DNA of 64,000 nucleotides from Faecalicatena absiana. GTDB lineage: Bacteria > Bacillota > Bacilli > Lactobacillales > Lactobacillaceae. The notes under the pieces were generated by a model. That model was given only the letters and a program-made list of their open reading frames with translations. It ran no database searches and had not been told where the DNA came from. The position numbers were made by a program, and so were the translations under genes. Shown here piece by piece: positions 7,398-15,939 of this stretch (positions are counted from its first letter, which is position 1; each line of letters starts with the position of its first letter). Location of the stretch: contig JAEDAG010000003.1 in assembly GCA_017309015.1 (NCBI GenBank), positions 106,216 to 170,215 of the forward strand. The letters run 5' to 3'.

Positions 7398-8400
7398 CGC
7401 AGGCTCCTTTCATTTGGCCGACCACTTGCTGGTAAAAAGTCGCCGGCTTGGCAAAATCTTCCTCCGGGAATTTGTGGGAAAGCTTGTGGATTGCCGTCTG
7501 CCTGGCAATCGCCGCCCAAATCCGCGGATCATAAGGTTCAAACAGGCGAAGGCCCAATTGGTGGGGGGCGCTGCTGTCCACTGGCACTACCCGGGCCCAG
7601 TCCTTAGGACAGGCTTCAACCGCTAATTGGAAAAAGGCGTGGAACAGGTAGTAATCCAGCAGGTCATCATGATCCCGCCAGTAGCTGTAAAGCAGGTCCC
7701 GCGTGATCAGCAGCAGGCGGTCAAGGCGCGGGGCCACTAAGAGCCAGTTGGACATTGGCAGGGCCTGCCCGTCCCTTCCAGGCTTAAGCAGCTGGTAGGC
7801 AAACAGCTCTTTTTTAAACAGCCAGTCCGGCAGGTCGCGGCTGGCATAGAAGACGGTCGCGTCTGACCAGATGCCGCCATAGTTGATCAAGAGCTCCAAG
7901 CGGATCAGGTCCGCCAAATGGGCCCCCGCGATCACGCCGCGCGCGATCTTGTCCTGGATTTCCTGGGGAAAAGTCACGTAGTTGCGGTAGTTCTTTTCCG
8001 TAATCAGGACCACCTGCCGCCTGCCTTCATAGGCCTTTTGGGCTGAGGCATAGCACTTTTGCACTACTTCCGGCGCCTGGTGGATTCCCTGCAGCCAGCA
8101 GAACCAGACATAGTCCACGCCCTTGTCTTCCTCCTTCAGCCCGTAGCTAGGATTTGGGGAATGGTGGGCCACTAAGGCCTGCAATTCTTGGCGGTAGCGC
8201 CGGCGCAGCTTTTCCCGGATCCGGTACTGGGTGCTCAGGCGCAGGATCTCCAAACCCGGCTGCTTCCCTCCTAAAGCCAGCAGCTGGTTGAGGGCCAAGG
8301 GCAGGCAGCCGGCCCGGGCATACCGGCGCACCAGGCTCCAGCCGCCCTGCTGCTTGAAATAGTAGCGGGCATTTTTGTCATTTGCGTTTCGTGTTTTCAT
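7390..8400 (-). CDS. Capsular polysaccharide synthesis family glycosyltransferase (GT32-like)
   Basis: 336 residues. The core VWFCWLQGIHQAPEVVQKCYASA and LADLIRLELLINYGGIWSDATV (D180 of the DxD-like region) match the capsular polysaccharide synthesis family related to GT32 enzymes, which usually read W.D.......YGG.W.DA. It probably adds a sugar to the lipid-linked repeat unit at the cytoplasmic face. It is the first gene of the leftward arm; an AAAGGAGCTGACT ribosome region precedes the ATG at 8400. The 3' end overlaps the next gene by eight bases. Confidence 0.75.
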   Translation of the reverse strand: MKTRNANDKNARYYFKQQGGWSLVRRYARAGCLPLALNQLLALGGKQPGLEILRLSTQYRIREKLRRRYRQELQALVAHHSPNPSYGLKEEDKGVDYVWFCWLQGIHQAPEVVQKCYASAQKAYEGRRQVVLITEKNYRNYVTFPQEIQDKIARGVIAGAHLADLIRLELLINYGGIWSDATVFYASRDLPDWLFKKELFAYQLLKPGRDGQALPMSNWLLVAPRLDRLLLITRDLLYSYWRDHDDLLDYYLFHAFFQLAVEACPKDWARVVPVDSSAPHQLGLRLFEPYDPRIWAAIARQTAIHKLSHKFPEEDFAKPATFYQQVVGQMKGACDD

Positions 8401-8699
8401 AGTCAGCTCCTTTGCATGTGAAATTTGGTAAGGGATAAATTAGCATACAAGTGCAGGCCTGTACAAGGCAGATGACCGCCAGTTCAACTTCCGCGCTTAT
8501 TTTTTCGCATGCTTGTGAAAAAATCTTAATCCTTGCGTCCAAATGGCCTAATAGGAACAAAGCGGCAGGGGCCACTTTTTCCAAGCCGCTTTGCACGAGC
8601 GGGAAAGAATTTCTTAAGATTTTCCGCCTTGACGAAGGGGTGGCTGGCTTGCTAAATTATTTGACCACAACCCAAATCCAAATTTTGAAGGAGGCTTAT
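8401..8699. promoter_or_regulatory. Divergent intergenic region between the two arms of the polysaccharide cluster
   Basis: This 299-bp AT-richer gap must hold promoters for both arms. A candidate plus-strand promoter is -35 TTGACG (8629-8634), 18-bp spacer, -10 TAAATT (8653-8658), ahead of the licD ribosome site GGAGG. An inverted repeat AAAGCGGC/GCCGCTTT spans about 8558-8585 and could be a regulator site or hairpin. A leftward promoter is not clear; TATGCT near 8441-8446 is a possible -10. No gene is seen here. Confidence 0.5.
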
Positions 8700-9515
8700 A
8701 TGCACAAACTAACCCTTTCCGAGATCCAGGAAATCGAACTGGACAACCTGCTGACCATTGACCGACTCTGCCAGAAACTGGGCCTGGTCTACTATCTGGC
8801 CTACGGGACCCTGCTGGGAGCCGTCCGCCACCAGGATTTTATCCCTTGGGACGACGACACGGACATCTGGATGCCGCGGCGGGATTATGAGCAATTGATC
8901 CGCTACTGCGAACAAAACTGCCCCGCCCCCTACAAGCTGTGCACCCGGAAAAACAGCCGCGACTTCCCTTACGGCCTGGCCCGCTTCAGCAACCTGGACT
9001 ACGAATTCGTCTCAACCAATCCCGCCGAGCAGTTTGCGGCCGGGGTCTTCACCGACATCTACCCCCTAGATGAAAACGGGGCGTCCTACTCGGTCGCCCG
9101 CTGGCTCTACCGCCGCTGCAAGTGGGCCAACATTGCCTACTATGCCTACGCGGCCAACTGGCCCCGGAATTTTGCCAGCAAGGCGGCCCAGCGCTTGTAC
9201 CAAGGCGCCATCCACTGCCTCTTTGGCGACCAGTTTGCCCAAGCCGTCGACGGCAAGATCCAGCGGATGATTTTTTCAAAAACGAAAAACGGCTGCCAGC
9301 ACGTCGGCGTGCCGGCCTGGCCGGACGGCGGCGTCCACCTGCTCAAGAAAGAATACTTCGGGGCCGGCCAGTACGCTGACTTTGCCGGCTGCTCCCTGCG
9401 CATCCCCGCCAAGCCCGGCCCGATCCTGCGAGAATACTACGGGGACTACCAGGAGCTGCCCCCAGCCTGGGCCCGCTACCCCCACCATGACTACAAGATC
9501 TATCCCAAAGCTTGA
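8700..9515 (+). CDS. licD: LicD family phosphotransferase
   Basis: 271 residues from the ATG at 8700 (GGAGG eight bases upstream); the longer open frame from 8451 has no such site. LicD signature: YYLAYGTLLGAVRHQDFIPWDDDTDIWMPRRDY (residues 31-63), with the aspartate cluster D51-D53 and D55 that forms the nucleotidyltransferase-like active centre. LicD proteins transfer phosphocholine, or in some capsules another phospho-alcohol, from its CDP form onto a glycan. The adjacent licA, licC and licB homologues make phosphocholine the best guess. It acts at the cytoplasmic face on lipid-linked repeat units. First gene of the rightward arm. Confidence 0.85.
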   Translation: MHKLTLSEIQEIELDNLLTIDRLCQKLGLVYYLAYGTLLGAVRHQDFIPWDDDTDIWMPRRDYEQLIRYCEQNCPAPYKLCTRKNSRDFPYGLARFSNLDYEFVSTNPAEQFAAGVFTDIYPLDENGASYSVARWLYRRCKWANIAYYAYAANWPRNFASKAAQRLYQGAIHCLFGDQFAQAVDGKIQRMIFSKTKNGCQHVGVPAWPDGGVHLLKKEYFGAGQYADFAGCSLRIPAKPGPILREYYGDYQELPPAWARYPHHDYKIYPKA

Positions 9516-9647
9516 GTTTTCAGCAATCCATAAATTATATTTTGTTTGTTATAAAAAGACATCATTTCAAGTTATCAGCTTTCCATGCTATTCTGTTAGC
9601 ACGCTAATTTTTCAGCACAAAAACACACGAAACAAGGAAGGTGACCA

Positions 9648-10547
9648 ATGTCAAACTACTTAAGTCAGCAGGCAGTCATGACGATTGCCATCTTTTTCCA
9701 AGCTGACCCTGAAGAATTGCAGTTCGTGCCCCTGAGCCGGGGCATGAGCAACCAGTCATTCCGCCTAGAATGCCGGGGGCAGAGCTACCACTTCCGCCAG
9801 CCGGGACCAGGCCAGGAGCTGATCAACCGCGAGCACGAAGCCGCGGTCTACCAGGCCATCAAGCCCTACGGCTTCTGCGACTCCCCTTTGTTCTTGGACC
9901 CCGACACGGGCTTCAAGCTCAGCCGCTTCTTGCCTGGCGCCCGCCCCTGCGACCCCCGCCGGGGCAAGGACCTGGACCTGTGGCTCAAGAAGATTCGCCA
10001 GCTGCACCGCGCCAAGCTTGAGGTAGGCCACGCTTTTGACCTGTTTGGCCAGATCAGCCATTACGAAGCCCTTTGGCAGGGCTGCCCCTCGATTTACCCG
10101 GACTATCAAGAGACCAAGGAAAAAGTCTTTGAGCTCCAGAACTACATCAGCCTAGTGCCCAAAGACTGGTGCCTGACCCACCTTGACCCGGTCTTTGACA
10201 ACTGCCTCTTTTATCAAGCAGAAGGGGGCGAGCAAATGCAGCTGACCGACTGGGAATATGCCGGCATGCAGGATCCCCATCTAGACCTGGCCATGTTCGC
10301 CATCTATGCCGGCTACTCCCAAACAGAGGTCGACCAGCTGCTGGACAAGTACTTCCAAGGTCCTTGTCCGGAAATCATCAAAAACAAGATCTACTGCTAT
10401 ATTGCCGCCTGCGGCCTGCTCTGGTCCAACTGGTGCGAGTACATGCGCCGAATCGGCAAGGAGTTTGGCGATTATGGCTTAAGCCAGTACCGCTACGCCA
10501 AAGACTACAGCAAGGCGGCCAGCAAGCGCATCAACCAATTCGACTAG
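9648..10547 (+). CDS. licA: Choline kinase of the LicA family
   Basis: 299 residues with an aminoglycoside phosphotransferase/choline kinase fold. The Brenner-type motif THLDPVFDNCLFY supplies the catalytic D180 and N185, followed by LTDWEYAGMQDPHLDLAMFA, in which D201 binds metal and WEYAG is typical of choline kinases. Pneumococcal LicA is of similar length. It would phosphorylate imported choline to phosphocholine. A 132-bp AT-rich gap separates it from licD, so it may have its own promoter; the ribosome site is GAAGGTGA. Ethanolamine or another amino alcohol cannot be excluded as the substrate. Confidence 0.85.
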   Translation: MSNYLSQQAVMTIAIFFQADPEELQFVPLSRGMSNQSFRLECRGQSYHFRQPGPGQELINREHEAAVYQAIKPYGFCDSPLFLDPDTGFKLSRFLPGARPCDPRRGKDLDLWLKKIRQLHRAKLEVGHAFDLFGQISHYEALWQGCPSIYPDYQETKEKVFELQNYISLVPKDWCLTHLDPVFDNCLFYQAEGGEQMQLTDWEYAGMQDPHLDLAMFAIYAGYSQTEVDQLLDKYFQGPCPEIIKNKIYCYIAACGLLWSNWCEYMRRIGKEFGDYGLSQYRYAKDYSKAASKRINQFD

Positions 10548-10564
10548 CAAAGGAGCTGACTCAA

Positions 10565-11461
10565 ATGATTAAAGCAGACAATGCCGTAATTTTAGCCGGC
10601 GGTGCCGGCGCCCGTTTTGCCCCCCTGTCCTATGAAAAGCCCAAAGGCCTGATCGAGGTCAAGGGCGAGCCCATGATCGAGCGGCAGATCAGGCAGCTGA
10701 AAGAAGCCGGCATCAAGCAGATTTACCTCGTGACCGGCTACAAGCAGGAGCAGCTGAACTACCTGGCCAAAAAGGAGGGCGTCGACTTGATCGACAATCC
10801 CGGCTACGCCATGCAAAACAGCGCCGCCAGCATCTGGCTGGCCCGGGACGTGATCAAGAACAGCTTCATCTGTGCCGCCGACAACTACTTTCTCCATAAC
10901 CCTTTCAAGCAGGGGCTGGAAGACCAAGGCAGCTACTATGCCGCCCAGTACAGCCCCGGACCAAGCAGCGAATGGGGCGTCAAGCTTGACGAAGCGGGCT
11001 TCATCAAGCAGGTGACCATCGGCACCCGGGCTTCCTGGTACCTCTTAGGGCATGCTTTTTGGACGGAAGACTTTGCCCGCCGCTTTTTTGAGATTTTAAG
11101 CAAGGAGCGGACCAAGGCCCAGACCCACGCCAAGTTCTGGGAGGAGATCCTGGCGGAAAACCTGGACCAGCTCAAGATGCGGCTGGCCAAGTTCCCGGCT
11201 GGCGTCATCCAAGAATTCGACAGCCTGGACGATTTGCGCCAGTTCGACCACAGCTATGTCAATGACAGCCGGTCGCGGATCTTGAAGAAGTGCGCCAAGC
11301 GCCTGGGCACCACGGAAAGCTGCCTGGACCGGATCAAGGCCATCAAGGGCCGGGGCAATGAGGCCATTGGCTTTCACTTTCGCTATGACGGGCAGATCTT
11401 CTGCTACCTGTACCAGCTGGGCGAGATCATCAAGTGCCGCCGCCTGGGCCATCCCTATTGA
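10565..11461 (+). CDS. licC: CTP:phosphocholine cytidylyltransferase (LicC-like) with C-terminal extension
   Basis: 298 residues from the ATG at 10565 (AAAGGAG nine bases upstream). The N-terminal nucleotidyltransferase motif NAVILAGGAGARFAPLSYEKPKGLIEVKGEPMIERQ matches LicC, as do NPGYAMQNSAASIWLA and the CAADNYF metal site. LicC makes CDP-choline from CTP and phosphocholine, the donor for LicD. Pneumococcal LicC is about 230 residues; here some 65 extra C-terminal residues follow the fold and show no motif I recognise. It lies 17 bp after licA. An open frame from 10364 overlaps licA and lacks a ribosome site. Confidence 0.87.
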   Translation: MIKADNAVILAGGAGARFAPLSYEKPKGLIEVKGEPMIERQIRQLKEAGIKQIYLVTGYKQEQLNYLAKKEGVDLIDNPGYAMQNSAASIWLARDVIKNSFICAADNYFLHNPFKQGLEDQGSYYAAQYSPGPSSEWGVKLDEAGFIKQVTIGTRASWYLLGHAFWTEDFARRFFEILSKERTKAQTHAKFWEEILAENLDQLKMRLAKFPAGVIQEFDSLDDLRQFDHSYVNDSRSRILKKCAKRLGTTESCLDRIKAIKGRGNEAIGFHFRYDGQIFCYLYQLGEIIKCRRLGHPY

Positions 11462-11482
11462 CTGTGAGAAAGGACCACGGCC

Positions 11483-12391
11483 ATGCGCGCGGGCATCTTA
11501 GCCGGCCTGACCTGGGCAATTGAGACCATGCTGCTCAGCGGGGCCCTGAATCTGCCCTTTTTCGCCAAAAATCTGCAGCTGGCCTTCCTGGCCCCCTTCA
11601 TCTGCGCCTTCCTGCACGACTCCTGTTCCAGCCTCCTGCTGGCTGGGCAAGGGGCCTGGCGCGCTTGGCAGCGGCAATACTGGTGGATCGTCTTGGCTGC
11701 GGCCATTGGCGGACCGGTGGGGATGACCGGCTACGTCTTAGCCGTCAAGTTCATGGGGCCGGCCCTGGGAGCCGTGGCCTGTGCCATCTTCCCGGCCGCG
11801 GGGGCCGTCTTGGCCTACCTGATCCTGGGCGAGCAGCTGACGCCCGCGCGCTGGGGATGCCTGCTGGCCACCCTGCTGGGCGTGTACGGGCTCAGCGCCT
11901 CCAGCCACTTGGCCGCGGGCAATCTGCTCTTTGGCCTGGCCAGCGCCATCATGTGTGCTGGCGGCTGGGGCCTGGAAGCCGTCATCTTGGCCAAGTGCCT
12001 CAAGGGCGGGGTCAAGCCCAGCCATGCCTTGCAGATCCGCCAGACCGCGTCGGCCATCGTCAGCGGCATCCTCTTGTTGGCGCTGCTGCCAGCGGGCATC
12101 TTTTTCCACCCAGTGCTGGGCCAAGGAAGGCTCTGGCTCTTCATTGCCTTTGCCAGTGCTTTTGCCACGGTCTCTTATCTTTTCTACTACAAGGCGATTG
12201 ACCAGCTGGGTCCCAGCAAGGCTATGGCTTTGAACGTGACGTCTTCTGCCTGGGCCTACCTTTTCACCGTCTTCTCCGGCCAATGGGACCTGGTCAATGG
12301 AAAAAGCCTCTTTTTTGCCCTGTTGGTCTTTGCCGGCAGCATCTTGACTGCTGGCGACTGGCAGGAATTGTTTAAGCGAGGTGATCATTAA
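11483..12391 (+). CDS. licB: LicB-like choline transporter of the DMT superfamily
   Basis: 302 residues with ten predicted transmembrane helices in two EamA-like halves, starting MRAGILAGLTWAIETMLLSGAL. Motifs AVACAIFPAAGAVLAYLILGEQLTPARWG and the second half AIDQLGPSKAMALNVTSSAWAYLF are typical of DMT permeases and match LicB length and layout. Pneumococcal LicB imports choline. Here it completes a choline uptake, phosphorylation and activation route with licA and licC. Its stop codon overlaps the next start (TAATG), suggesting coupled expression with the priming transferase. Substrate specificity is inferred from context. Confidence 0.82.
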   Translation: MRAGILAGLTWAIETMLLSGALNLPFFAKNLQLAFLAPFICAFLHDSCSSLLLAGQGAWRAWQRQYWWIVLAAAIGGPVGMTGYVLAVKFMGPALGAVACAIFPAAGAVLAYLILGEQLTPARWGCLLATLLGVYGLSASSHLAAGNLLFGLASAIMCAGGWGLEAVILAKCLKGGVKPSHALQIRQTASAIVSGILLLALLPAGIFFHPVLGQGRLWLFIAFASAFATVSYLFYYKAIDQLGPSKAMALNVTSSAWAYLFTVFSGQWDLVNGKSLFFALLVFAGSILTAGDWQELFKRGDH

Positions 12392-13026
12392 TGGAACAAG
12401 TCAACTACGAGCGAGTCAAGGGGCGCTTGGTCTACCGGAGCTGCCGGCGGGCGGTCGATTTGACCTTGAGCGCCCTGGGCCTGGTCGCCCTCTCGCCCCT
12501 TTTGGCCTATCTGGCCTTAATCATCAAGCGCGAGGACGGCGGACCGGTCCTTTATTCGCAGACCAGGCTGGGCAAGGACGGCGTCCCCTTCCGCCTCTGG
12601 AAGTTCCGCTCCATGGTCGTCAATGCCGACGATTTAAAGAAGCAATTGGCTGATCAGAATGAGGTCGCCGGCGCCATGTTCAAGATGGCGCGCGACCCGC
12701 GGATAACCAAGGTTGGCAAGCGGCTGCGCCGCCACAGCCTGGATGAATTGCCCCAATTGTTCAACGTGTTAAAGGGCGACATGGCCTTGATTGGTCCCAG
12801 ACCCCCTTTGCCAGAAGAAGCAGCCCAGTATAGCGCCTATGACCGGCAGCGCTTGCTGGTCAAGCCGGGCTGCTCTGGCTTGTGGCAGGTCAAGTGCCGG
12901 AACGCGGGTGATTTTGACCAAATGGTCCAGCTGGACCTCAAGTACATCAACCGCAGCTCCCTCTGGACCGATCTGGGCCTGATATTGCAGACGATTGCCC
13001 TGTTTTTTAAGCCAAATGGCATGTAA
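12391..13026 (+). CDS. Undecaprenyl-phosphate sugar phosphotransferase (priming transferase), second copy
   Basis: 211 residues: one N-terminal membrane helix (residues about 24-46), then the bacterial sugar transferase catalytic domain with KREDGGPVLYSQTRLGKDG, KFRSMVVNADDLKK, RRHSLDELPQLFNVLKGDMALIGPRPPLP and VKPGCSGLWQV. It moves a hexose-1-phosphate from UDP-sugar to undecaprenyl phosphate, starting repeat-unit assembly. It closely resembles the priming transferase at 29,291-29,947, so the window holds two. The start overlaps the licB stop. Which sugar it uses cannot be read from the sequence. Confidence 0.9.
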   Translation: MEQVNYERVKGRLVYRSCRRAVDLTLSALGLVALSPLLAYLALIIKREDGGPVLYSQTRLGKDGVPFRLWKFRSMVVNADDLKKQLADQNEVAGAMFKMARDPRITKVGKRLRRHSLDELPQLFNVLKGDMALIGPRPPLPEEAAQYSAYDRQRLLVKPGCSGLWQVKCRNAGDFDQMVQLDLKYINRSSLWTDLGLILQTIALFFKPNGM

Positions 13027-13036
13027 GGAGGAATAT

Positions 13037-14245
13037 ATGACCCAACAGCACGTATTTATCATCGGCTCCAAGGGCCTTGGCTCTTATGGCGGCTACGAAA
13101 CTTTCGTCAAGCGGCTTTTGGACTGCCATGAAGGCAACGGCCAGATCCAGTACCACGTGGCCTGCAAACAAAACGGCGACGGCGCGATGGCCGGCAATGC
13201 CTCTGGCAGCTTCAGCTACCGCGGGGCCAACTGCTTTAAGATCTCAGTGCCAGAAAAGCTGGGACCCGGGCAAGCCATCTACTATGACTTGGCGGCCCTC
13301 AAATACGGCATCCGCTACTGCCGGGAGCGGGGGATCACTGAGCCGATTTTTTACATTCTGGCCTGCCGGGTTGGTCCCTTTTTAAAGCGCTATGCCAGGC
13401 AGATCCGCCAGCTGGGCGGGCAGCTGTTTATCAACCCAGACGGGCATGAATGGCGCCGGGGCAAGTGGCCCTACCTGATCCGCAAGTACTGGCAATTGTC
13501 TGAGCGGCTGATGGTCAAGCAGGCCGACCATATCGTCTGCGATTCCATCGCGATTGAGCGCTACATCCTGAAGACCTACGGCAAGTACGAGCCACGGACT
13601 TCCTTCATTGCTTATGGCAGCGATTTGGCCGGCAGCCAGCTGGCCGATGACGACCAGCGCTTTACTGAATGGCTTAAGGCCAAGGGTTTGCGGCCTTTTT
13701 CCTACCACCTGATCGTGGGGCGCTTCGTGCCTGAAAACAATTTTGAAACGATGATCCGCGAGTTCATGGCCAGCCAAAGCCAGAAGGACTTGGTGATTAT
13801 TGCCACGGCCAATGACAAGTTTCTGGCCCAACTGGAAGCAAGGCTTAATTTTTCCAAAGACCGGCGGATCAAGTTCGTGGGCACGGTCTATGACCAGGAT
13901 TTGCTCAAAAAGATCAGAGAAAACGCCTATGCCTACCTCCATGGACATTCAGTCGGCGGAACCAATCCATCCTTGCTTGAAAGCCTGAGCAGCACCAAAT
14001 TGAATCTCCTTTACAAAGTCCCCTTCAACCAAGAAGTCGCCCGCCGGGCTGGACTTTACTGGGACAAGGAAAAGGGCAGCCTGCGGCGCTTGATTGAAAA
14101 AGCCGAGCGGCTCAGCCGCCAAGCCGTGCAAGAATTTGGCCAGGCCGCCAGGCAGCGGATTGAGCAGGCCTACAGCTGGCCGCTGATTGCCAGTGAATAT
14201 GAAGAGCTGTGGCTCACTAAAGGAGGTGAGGCGCGGGCAAAGTGA
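13037..14245 (+). CDS. GT4-like glycosyltransferase, rhamnosyltransferase type (DUF1972 N-terminus)
   Basis: 402 residues from the ATG at 13037 (AAGGAGG upstream). The N-terminal VFIIGSKGLGSYGGYETFVKRLLD is the DUF1972 signature of beta-1,4-rhamnosyltransferases such as Cps2T/WchF. It is followed by a GT-B fold with LIVGRFVPENNFETMI and GHSVGGTNPSLLESLSS, the donor-binding loop of GT4 enzymes. In many streptococcal and lactobacillar EPS clusters this enzyme adds the second sugar after the primer, matching its place directly after the priming transferase. No rhamnose synthesis genes are in the window. Last gene of the rightward arm. Confidence 0.85.
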   Translation: MTQQHVFIIGSKGLGSYGGYETFVKRLLDCHEGNGQIQYHVACKQNGDGAMAGNASGSFSYRGANCFKISVPEKLGPGQAIYYDLAALKYGIRYCRERGITEPIFYILACRVGPFLKRYARQIRQLGGQLFINPDGHEWRRGKWPYLIRKYWQLSERLMVKQADHIVCDSIAIERYILKTYGKYEPRTSFIAYGSDLAGSQLADDDQRFTEWLKAKGLRPFSYHLIVGRFVPENNFETMIREFMASQSQKDLVIIATANDKFLAQLEARLNFSKDRRIKFVGTVYDQDLLKKIRENAYAYLHGHSVGGTNPSLLESLSSTKLNLLYKVPFNQEVARRAGLYWDKEKGSLRRLIEKAERLSRQAVQEFGQAARQRIEQAYSWPLIASEYEELWLTKGGEARAK

Positions 14246-14312
14246 CTGCACGTAACTAACTTCACTCCTACACATATTAGACTCTTAACAGATTGCTTTC
14301 TCGATTCATATC

Positions 14313-14352
14313 AAAAGCCGCCCAGGATTTGCCCATCCTGAGCGGCTTTTTT
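14313..14352 (+). terminator. Terminator of the rightward lic/EPS arm
   Basis: Hairpin with arms AAAGCCGC.CAGGAT / ATCCTG.GCGGCTTT around GCCC, followed by a T-run; 67 bp after the last glycosyltransferase stop. Confidence 0.85.
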
Positions 14353-14489
14353 GGGAATTATCGGCGCGGTTGAGGACTTTTCGGGAATTATGTTTTAAGA
14401 AGTACCCAACTGAAGCATTTCTGACCGGCAACCTGCAGAAAGATGTCGAATTGATGCGATCTTACGCATTTTTGATCAGCAGTAACGAC

Positions 14490-15017
14490 AGAAAGCCCCG
14501 TATCCCTAAATTGGGTGCGGGGCTTTTGGGTATAAAAAAAAAGCGCCTATTAAGCGCCCTTACCGGTTTGGTACAAGTAATCAGCTGGTACCATTTTTTG
14601 CACATCAGATGTGAACTCCGGTTCATTTTTCGTGATACCCATATTGTATTATTCGAATGTGCTACAAGCAAGACGTACATCGAGATTAATCGATCTCAAA
14701 ACTAAGATGCGTGAACGGGGGCTGGTTCCCCCTCTTATTCGTGATAGTGGCACCTCCGAAGTACCTGAAACCCGGCCTCCGCTCTTGCAGGGGCTTTTAT
14801 TTTGCCTCACTATCTGCATCGAGGGCTGGTTCAGCATTTCAGTCTGCCAAGCACCATGACCGCGATTATTTCTGGAAATCTTACCATGCAGTTTGATTGG
14901 CATTAGAAGTTAGAACTGATATACAATTCCTCTTACAAACCAAGTTTGGAAAACATGTTTCAAATTCAGGCAAACCTGTTCATGAAAGAGCGGTTGACTG
15001 GCCTGAGCTTGATTGAG
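14490..15017. repeat. Tandem unit 1 of 3 (~528 bp), par/Fst-like organisation
   Basis: The unit opens with a GC-rich hairpin (AGCCCCG...CGGGGCT). It then has a minus-strand 93-bp frame (14550-14642), a divergent promoter-like region (TGCTACAAG on plus, TTGCTT-17-TACAAT on minus) and a plus-strand segment with GGGGG/CCCCC and GGTAC-type hairpins. Next comes a bidirectional terminator near 14777-14800. Last is a convergent minus-strand frame starting at 14887 (MVRFPEIIAVMVLGRLKC, 18 codons). Two transcripts converging on one terminator, one encoding a short hydrophobic peptide, is the layout of type I toxin-antitoxin par loci. The short peptide looks truncated. Confidence 0.5.
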
Positions 15018-15539
15018 AAAGCCCCGCATCCCTAAATTGGGTGCGGGGCTTTGGACACAAAAAAGAGCGCCTATTAAGCGCCTTTACCGGTTCGGTACAA
15101 GTAATCAGCTGATACCATTTTTTGCACACCAGATGTGAACTCCGGTTCATTTTTCGTGATACCCATATTGTATTATTCGAATGTGCTACAAGCAAGACGT
15201 ACATCGAGATTAATCGATCTCAAAACTAAGATGCGTGAACAGGGGCTGTTGCTCCCTCTTATTCGTGATAGTGGTACTTCCGAAGTACCTGAAACAACTG
15301 CAACCTGGCCTCCGCTCTTGCGGGGGCTTTTATTTTGTCTCACTATCTGCATCGAGGGCTGATTCAGCATTGCAAGTCTGCCAAGCACCATGACCGCGAT
15401 TATTTCTGGAAATCTTACCATGCAGTTTGATTGGCATTAGAAGTTAGAACTGATATACAATTCCTCTCACAAACCAAGTTTGGAAAACATGTTTCAAATT
15501 TGTTCATGAAAGAGCGGTTGACTGGCCTGAGCTTGATTG
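15018..15539. repeat. Tandem unit 2 of 3 (~522 bp), par/Fst-like organisation
   Basis: Nearly identical to unit 1 over its full length, with a few small indels. The minus-strand 30-codon frame is at 15074-15166, and the promoter-like region and the CCTCCGCTCTTGCGGGGG terminator hairpin are retained. A one- to two-base difference makes the convergent minus-strand frame from 15421 (MVRFPEIIAVMVLGRLAML...) read through the terminator instead of stopping. This suggests independent frameshift decay of the same ancestral short peptide. Confidence 0.5.
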
Positions 15540-15930
15540 AGAAGGCCCCGCATCCCTAAATTGGGTGCAGGGCTTTGGACATAAAAAAGAGCGCCTATTA
15601 AGCGCTCCAACCGGTTCGGTACAAGTAATCAGCTGATACCATTTTTTGCACATCAGATGTGAACTCCGGTTCATTATCTTAGTGTCTACATTGTACTATT
15701 TAAATGTGCTACAATCAAGACGCACATCGAGACCATCAATCTCAAAATTAGGATGTGTGAACGGGGGTGTTTCCCCTATGAACCACTGGTTCATTATCTT
15801 AATCGTGGTACCTCCGAAGTACCTGAAAAAACTGCTTAAACACTTGCTTAGGTAGCAAACCGGCCTCCGCTCTTGCGGGGGCTTTTATTTTGCCTCACTC
15901 CCGTATCGAAGGCTGGCGACGACACACGTA
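15540..15930. repeat. Tandem unit 3 of 3, diverged and truncated
   Basis: Starts with the same hairpin and shares the TTACTTGTACC region, the ACATCGAGA...TCTCAAAA stem and the final CCTCCGCTCTTGCGGGGG terminator (15862-15880), but is more diverged. The minus-strand 30-codon frame (stop at 15598) has lost its start codon. The downstream part is replaced after about 15,900 by unrelated sequence that continues into the PTS pseudogene. Confidence 0.45.
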
Positions 15931-15939
15931 ATGAGCTTG

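Noticed and set aside
11665..12388. Overlapping frames on both strands inside the licB gene
   Set aside because: Shadow frames caused by high GC content; the licB frame has clear membrane-protein homology.
14462..14680. 72-codon minus-strand frame (MYVLLVAHSNN...) in the tandem repeat
   Set aside because: It runs through two terminator hairpins and changes reading after the first in the other copy, so the longer frame is not conserved.
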